Assembly (NCBI GenBank): GCA_023381095.1
Contig: JAMCTO010000298.1
Location: 1 to 7,511 of the forward strand
Direction of reading: 5' to 3'
From: Bacillota bacterium
Lineage (GTDB): Bacteria; Bacillota; Sulfobacillia; Sulfobacillales; Sulfobacillaceae
DNA: 7,511 nucleotides
Shown here: piece by piece, positions 5,840 to 7,511 of the stretch
Layout: every line of letters begins with the position of its first letter
Numbering within the stretch: the first letter of the stretch is position 1
Program-made: the position numbers and the translations under genes
Notes under the pieces: generated by a model
Database searches by the model: none
Seen by the model: the letters and a program-made list of their open reading frames with translations, nothing else
Told to the model about the DNA's origin: nothing

Positions 5840-5910
5840 CCATTCTCATTTGCCGGGTCTGCCCTCCTTCGATAGGTTGCTCCTGTTGAGGAGCCGTCCT
5901 TAGAGAATGG
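5840..5910 (-). promoter_or_regulatory. Nested inverted repeats in the E1 alpha-E1 beta intergenic gap
   Basis: The 104-nt gap (5810-5913) holds an outer 8-bp inverted repeat, CCATTCTC (5840-5847) with GAGAATGG (5903-5910). Inside it is a perfect 6-bp hairpin, GCTCCT-GTTG-AGGAGC (5879-5894). A strong Shine-Dalgarno-like GAAGGAGGG also lies inside, followed by a six-codon mini-ORF, ATG to TAA (minus strand). Possible roles are mRNA processing to adjust E1 alpha:E1 beta ratios, partial attenuation, or a remnant of a lost gene. No T run is present at the inner stem. Confidence 0.45.
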
Positions 5911-5913
5911 TTT

Positions 5914-6891
5914 TTACTGATGATACACATAGAGCCCGAGAGTACTCGGGTCGGGCAACGCTGCCTTTTCGGCGTAATCTGTCGCATCATTTACGGCATC
6001 CTTAATTTTTTGTTGCATTGCCGTGAGTTCCTCAGAAGACAGGATCTGATTGTCTAATAAATATTTTTCAAACGTGACCAGCGGATCCCGTTTCTTCCAT
6101 TCGGCAACCTCTTCCCGGCTGCGATAGACCCGATCGTCATCATCACTGGAATGTGGAACAAACCGATAGGTTTTGGCCTCGATTAATGTTGGGCCATCCC
6201 CTGCCAACGCCCGTTCTCGCGCCAGTTTGGTCACCTCATAGACCTTTAAGGGATCGTTCCCATCTACGATAACCCCCGGCATACCATAACCCGATGCACG
6301 AGCAGCGACATCCATGACCGCCATTTGTTTTCTTGCGGGAACCGAAATAGCGTACCCGTTATTTTCACAAAAAAAGATCACCGGCAATTTGTGCACGGAG
6401 GCAAAGTTCAGGGCTTCATGAAACTCACCTTGGCTGGTCGATCCTTCCCCGAAATAGGCGACCGACACCCGACCATCCTTTAACACCTTAGAAGCCAAAG
6501 CGAGGCCTGCCGCATGAATATCTTGCGTTGCCACTACCGAACCCGTGGTCATGATGTGGAGACGGTGCAGTCCCCAGTGAGCCGGCATTTGACGGCCACC
6601 GGAATTGGGGTCCTCCGCTTTCCCTAAAAGATGGAGCATGACTTCCCTGGGAGTCATGCCATACGCCAATACTAACGCCAAATCCCGATAATATGGCACA
6701 ATCCAGTCTTCTCCACGATTGAGAGCAAACGCTGAGCCTACCTGCGCCGCTTCGTGCCCGTTTGATGAATACACCACCGGGGCCCGCCCCTGGCGATTTA
6801 AAATCCACATCCGGTCGTCGACGGCTCGCGCCAGCGCCATATGATAGTAGATGTCCTTTTGAAATTCTGGCGTCACATTATTGTCTGCCAC
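5914..6891 (-). CDS. bkdAA: Branched-chain 2-oxoacid dehydrogenase E1 alpha subunit
   Basis: E1 alpha binds thiamine diphosphate and decarboxylates the 2-oxoacid together with E1 beta. The complete 325-residue protein contains the thiamine-binding motif from GEG (148-150) to ENN (176-178). It also has PYYRD at 66-70, PNSGGRQMP at 95-103, YGMPGVIVDGNDP at 202-213, and the loop RFVPHSSDDDD (243-253), which contacts the cofactor and substrate region in this family. The start is GTG 6891 with AGGGGA about 8 nt upstream; no better ATG is near the N-terminus. It lies 39 nt downstream of a second E1 alpha gene and 104 nt upstream of E1 beta. The overall wording resembles Bacillus BkdAA. The substrate assignment to branched-chain oxoacids comes from the whole operon and is not proven for this subunit alone. 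Confidence 0.92.
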   Translation of the reverse strand: MADNNVTPEFQKDIYYHMALARAVDDRMWILNRQGRAPVVYSSNGHEAAQVGSAFALNRGEDWIVPYYRDLALVLAYGMTPREVMLHLLGKAEDPNSGGRQMPAHWGLHRLHIMTTGSVVATQDIHAAGLALASKVLKDGRVSVAYFGEGSTSQGEFHEALNFASVHKLPVIFFCENNGYAISVPARKQMAVMDVAARASGYGMPGVIVDGNDPLKVYEVTKLARERALAGDGPTLIEAKTYRFVPHSSDDDDRVYRSREEVAEWKKRDPLVTFEKYLLDNQILSSEELTAMQQKIKDAVNDATDYAEKAALPDPSTLGLYVYHQ

Positions 6892-6930
6892 CTATATGTC
6901 CCCTTTCTCTTTCCCTCACACCTGTTAGCA

Positions 6931-7511
6931 CTAATCATCGTAGACATGTGCCAAAAGCGTGCTCGGATCCGGGTATAGGGCAGCGTCCGCAAAATCGGTT
7001 GCGTCATTCACTTCATGTTTAACGCGTTGACGCAGCCGGCGATCGCGCTGCTCGTCCCACAGTTGCTGTTCTATCATCCACTGACGAAACAGATGGATGG
7101 CATCATCCTTCTTCTCCGCTTTTAACTCTTCGGCAGTTCGGTATGATCGATCATCGTCGTCGCTGGAGTGAGGCGTAAAACGATGGGTCTTAATTTCAAT
7201 CAATGTCGGGCCTTCCCCTGCCAAAGCCCGTTTCCTTGCTTCGCGGGTAGCTTCAAACACCGCCAACAAATCCGACCCGCGAACCACCACACCTGGCATC
7301 CCATACCCTTGCGCTCGCACAGCCACATCGGTAATGGCCATTTCTTTGGACTGGGGCACCGAGATGGCAAAACCGTTGTTTTCGACAACAATGATTAATG
7401 GCAAACGATGTACCGCCGCAAAATTCATCCCTTCATGAAATTCCCCTTGATTGGTGGACCCCTCCCCCAACGAAGTCATCACCACGCCCTCTTGACGCCG
7501 TAATTGCGCGG
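6931..7511 (-). CDS. Second E1 alpha paralogue, N-terminus beyond window edge
   Basis: This is the C-terminal part (193 complete codons, plus a partial codon at the edge) of another thiamine-dependent E1 alpha. The frame stays open to the window end, so the real start lies outside; the GTG at 7485 is internal. It keeps the second half of the cofactor site: GEGSTNQGEFHEGMNF to VENNGFAIS, GYGMPGVVVRGSD, and RFTPHSSDDDD. Over the 61 residues from GEG onward, about 43 are identical to the E1 alpha encoded just downstream (counted by eye). The far C-terminus differs more, with an Arg-rich helix (EQRDRRLRQRVKHEV), but ends in the same PDPSTL motif. The spacing of 39 nt shows a tandem duplication in one operon. 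It could be an alternative alpha subunit sharing E1 beta, or part of a second E1 pair whose beta gene lies upstream. Confidence 0.92.
   Translation of the reverse strand, partial: AQLRRQEGVVMTSLGEGSTNQGEFHEGMNFAAVHRLPLIIVVENNGFAISVPQSKEMAITDVAVRAQGYGMPGVVVRGSDLLAVFEATREARKRALAGEGPTLIEIKTHRFTPHSSDDDDRSYRTAEELKAEKKDDAIHLFRQWMIEQQLWDEQRDRRLRQRVKHEVNDATDFADAALYPDPSTLLAHVYDD

Noticed and set aside
7200..7398. Short ORFs within the partial E1 alpha on either strand
   Set aside because: Out-of-frame shadows of a gene with intact thiamine-binding motifs.

Overview
The window looks like a chromosomal segment of a Gram-positive (Firmicutes-type) bacterium. The main evidence is a minus-strand operon for a branched-chain 2-oxoacid dehydrogenase whose E1 and E2 proteins read like the Bacillus BkdAA/BkdAB/BkdB lineage, preceded by clear GGAGG-type ribosome binding sites. 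The host could be a thermoacidophile such as Sulfobacillus, but the sequence alone does not prove this and I treat it as a guess.

Right part (about 1848-7511, all minus strand, read from right to left): a 5'-truncated E1 alpha paralogue, a complete E1 alpha (bkdAA-like), E1 beta (bkdAB-like), the lipoyl acyltransferase E2 (bkdB-like), then lipA and lipB. The complex decarboxylates branched 2-oxoacids and passes the acyl group to a lipoyl arm. LipB transfers octanoate to the apo-domain and LipA inserts the sulfurs, so the operon encodes both the lipoylated enzyme and the pathway that makes its cofactor. No E3 (dihydrolipoamide dehydrogenase) gene is visible. The two E1 alpha genes in tandem are the most notable feature of this part. 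A 104-nt gap between E1 alpha and E1 beta holds nested inverted repeats.

Middle part (about 580-1850): an accessory, partly decayed stretch. It contains a possible transposase helix-turn-helix relic, a run of small plus-strand ORFs (33, 48 and 110 codons), and a phage-type DUF3850/ASCH-like gene that has been broken by an internal duplication with template slippage. A minus-strand Cys-motif relic, possibly a transposase tail, follows. Three 20-bp tandem repeats, resembling the end of an insertion sequence, run directly into the lipB stop codon.

Left part (1-580): the N-terminal 122 codons of a LysR-type regulator on the minus strand, running off the window edge. It is divergent from a 34-residue single-span membrane peptide gene. 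Between them lie overlapping back-to-back promoters and two dyads, one with the exact T-N11-A geometry of a LysR site. This is a self-contained candidate regulatory unit: a regulator, its site and a tiny membrane target.
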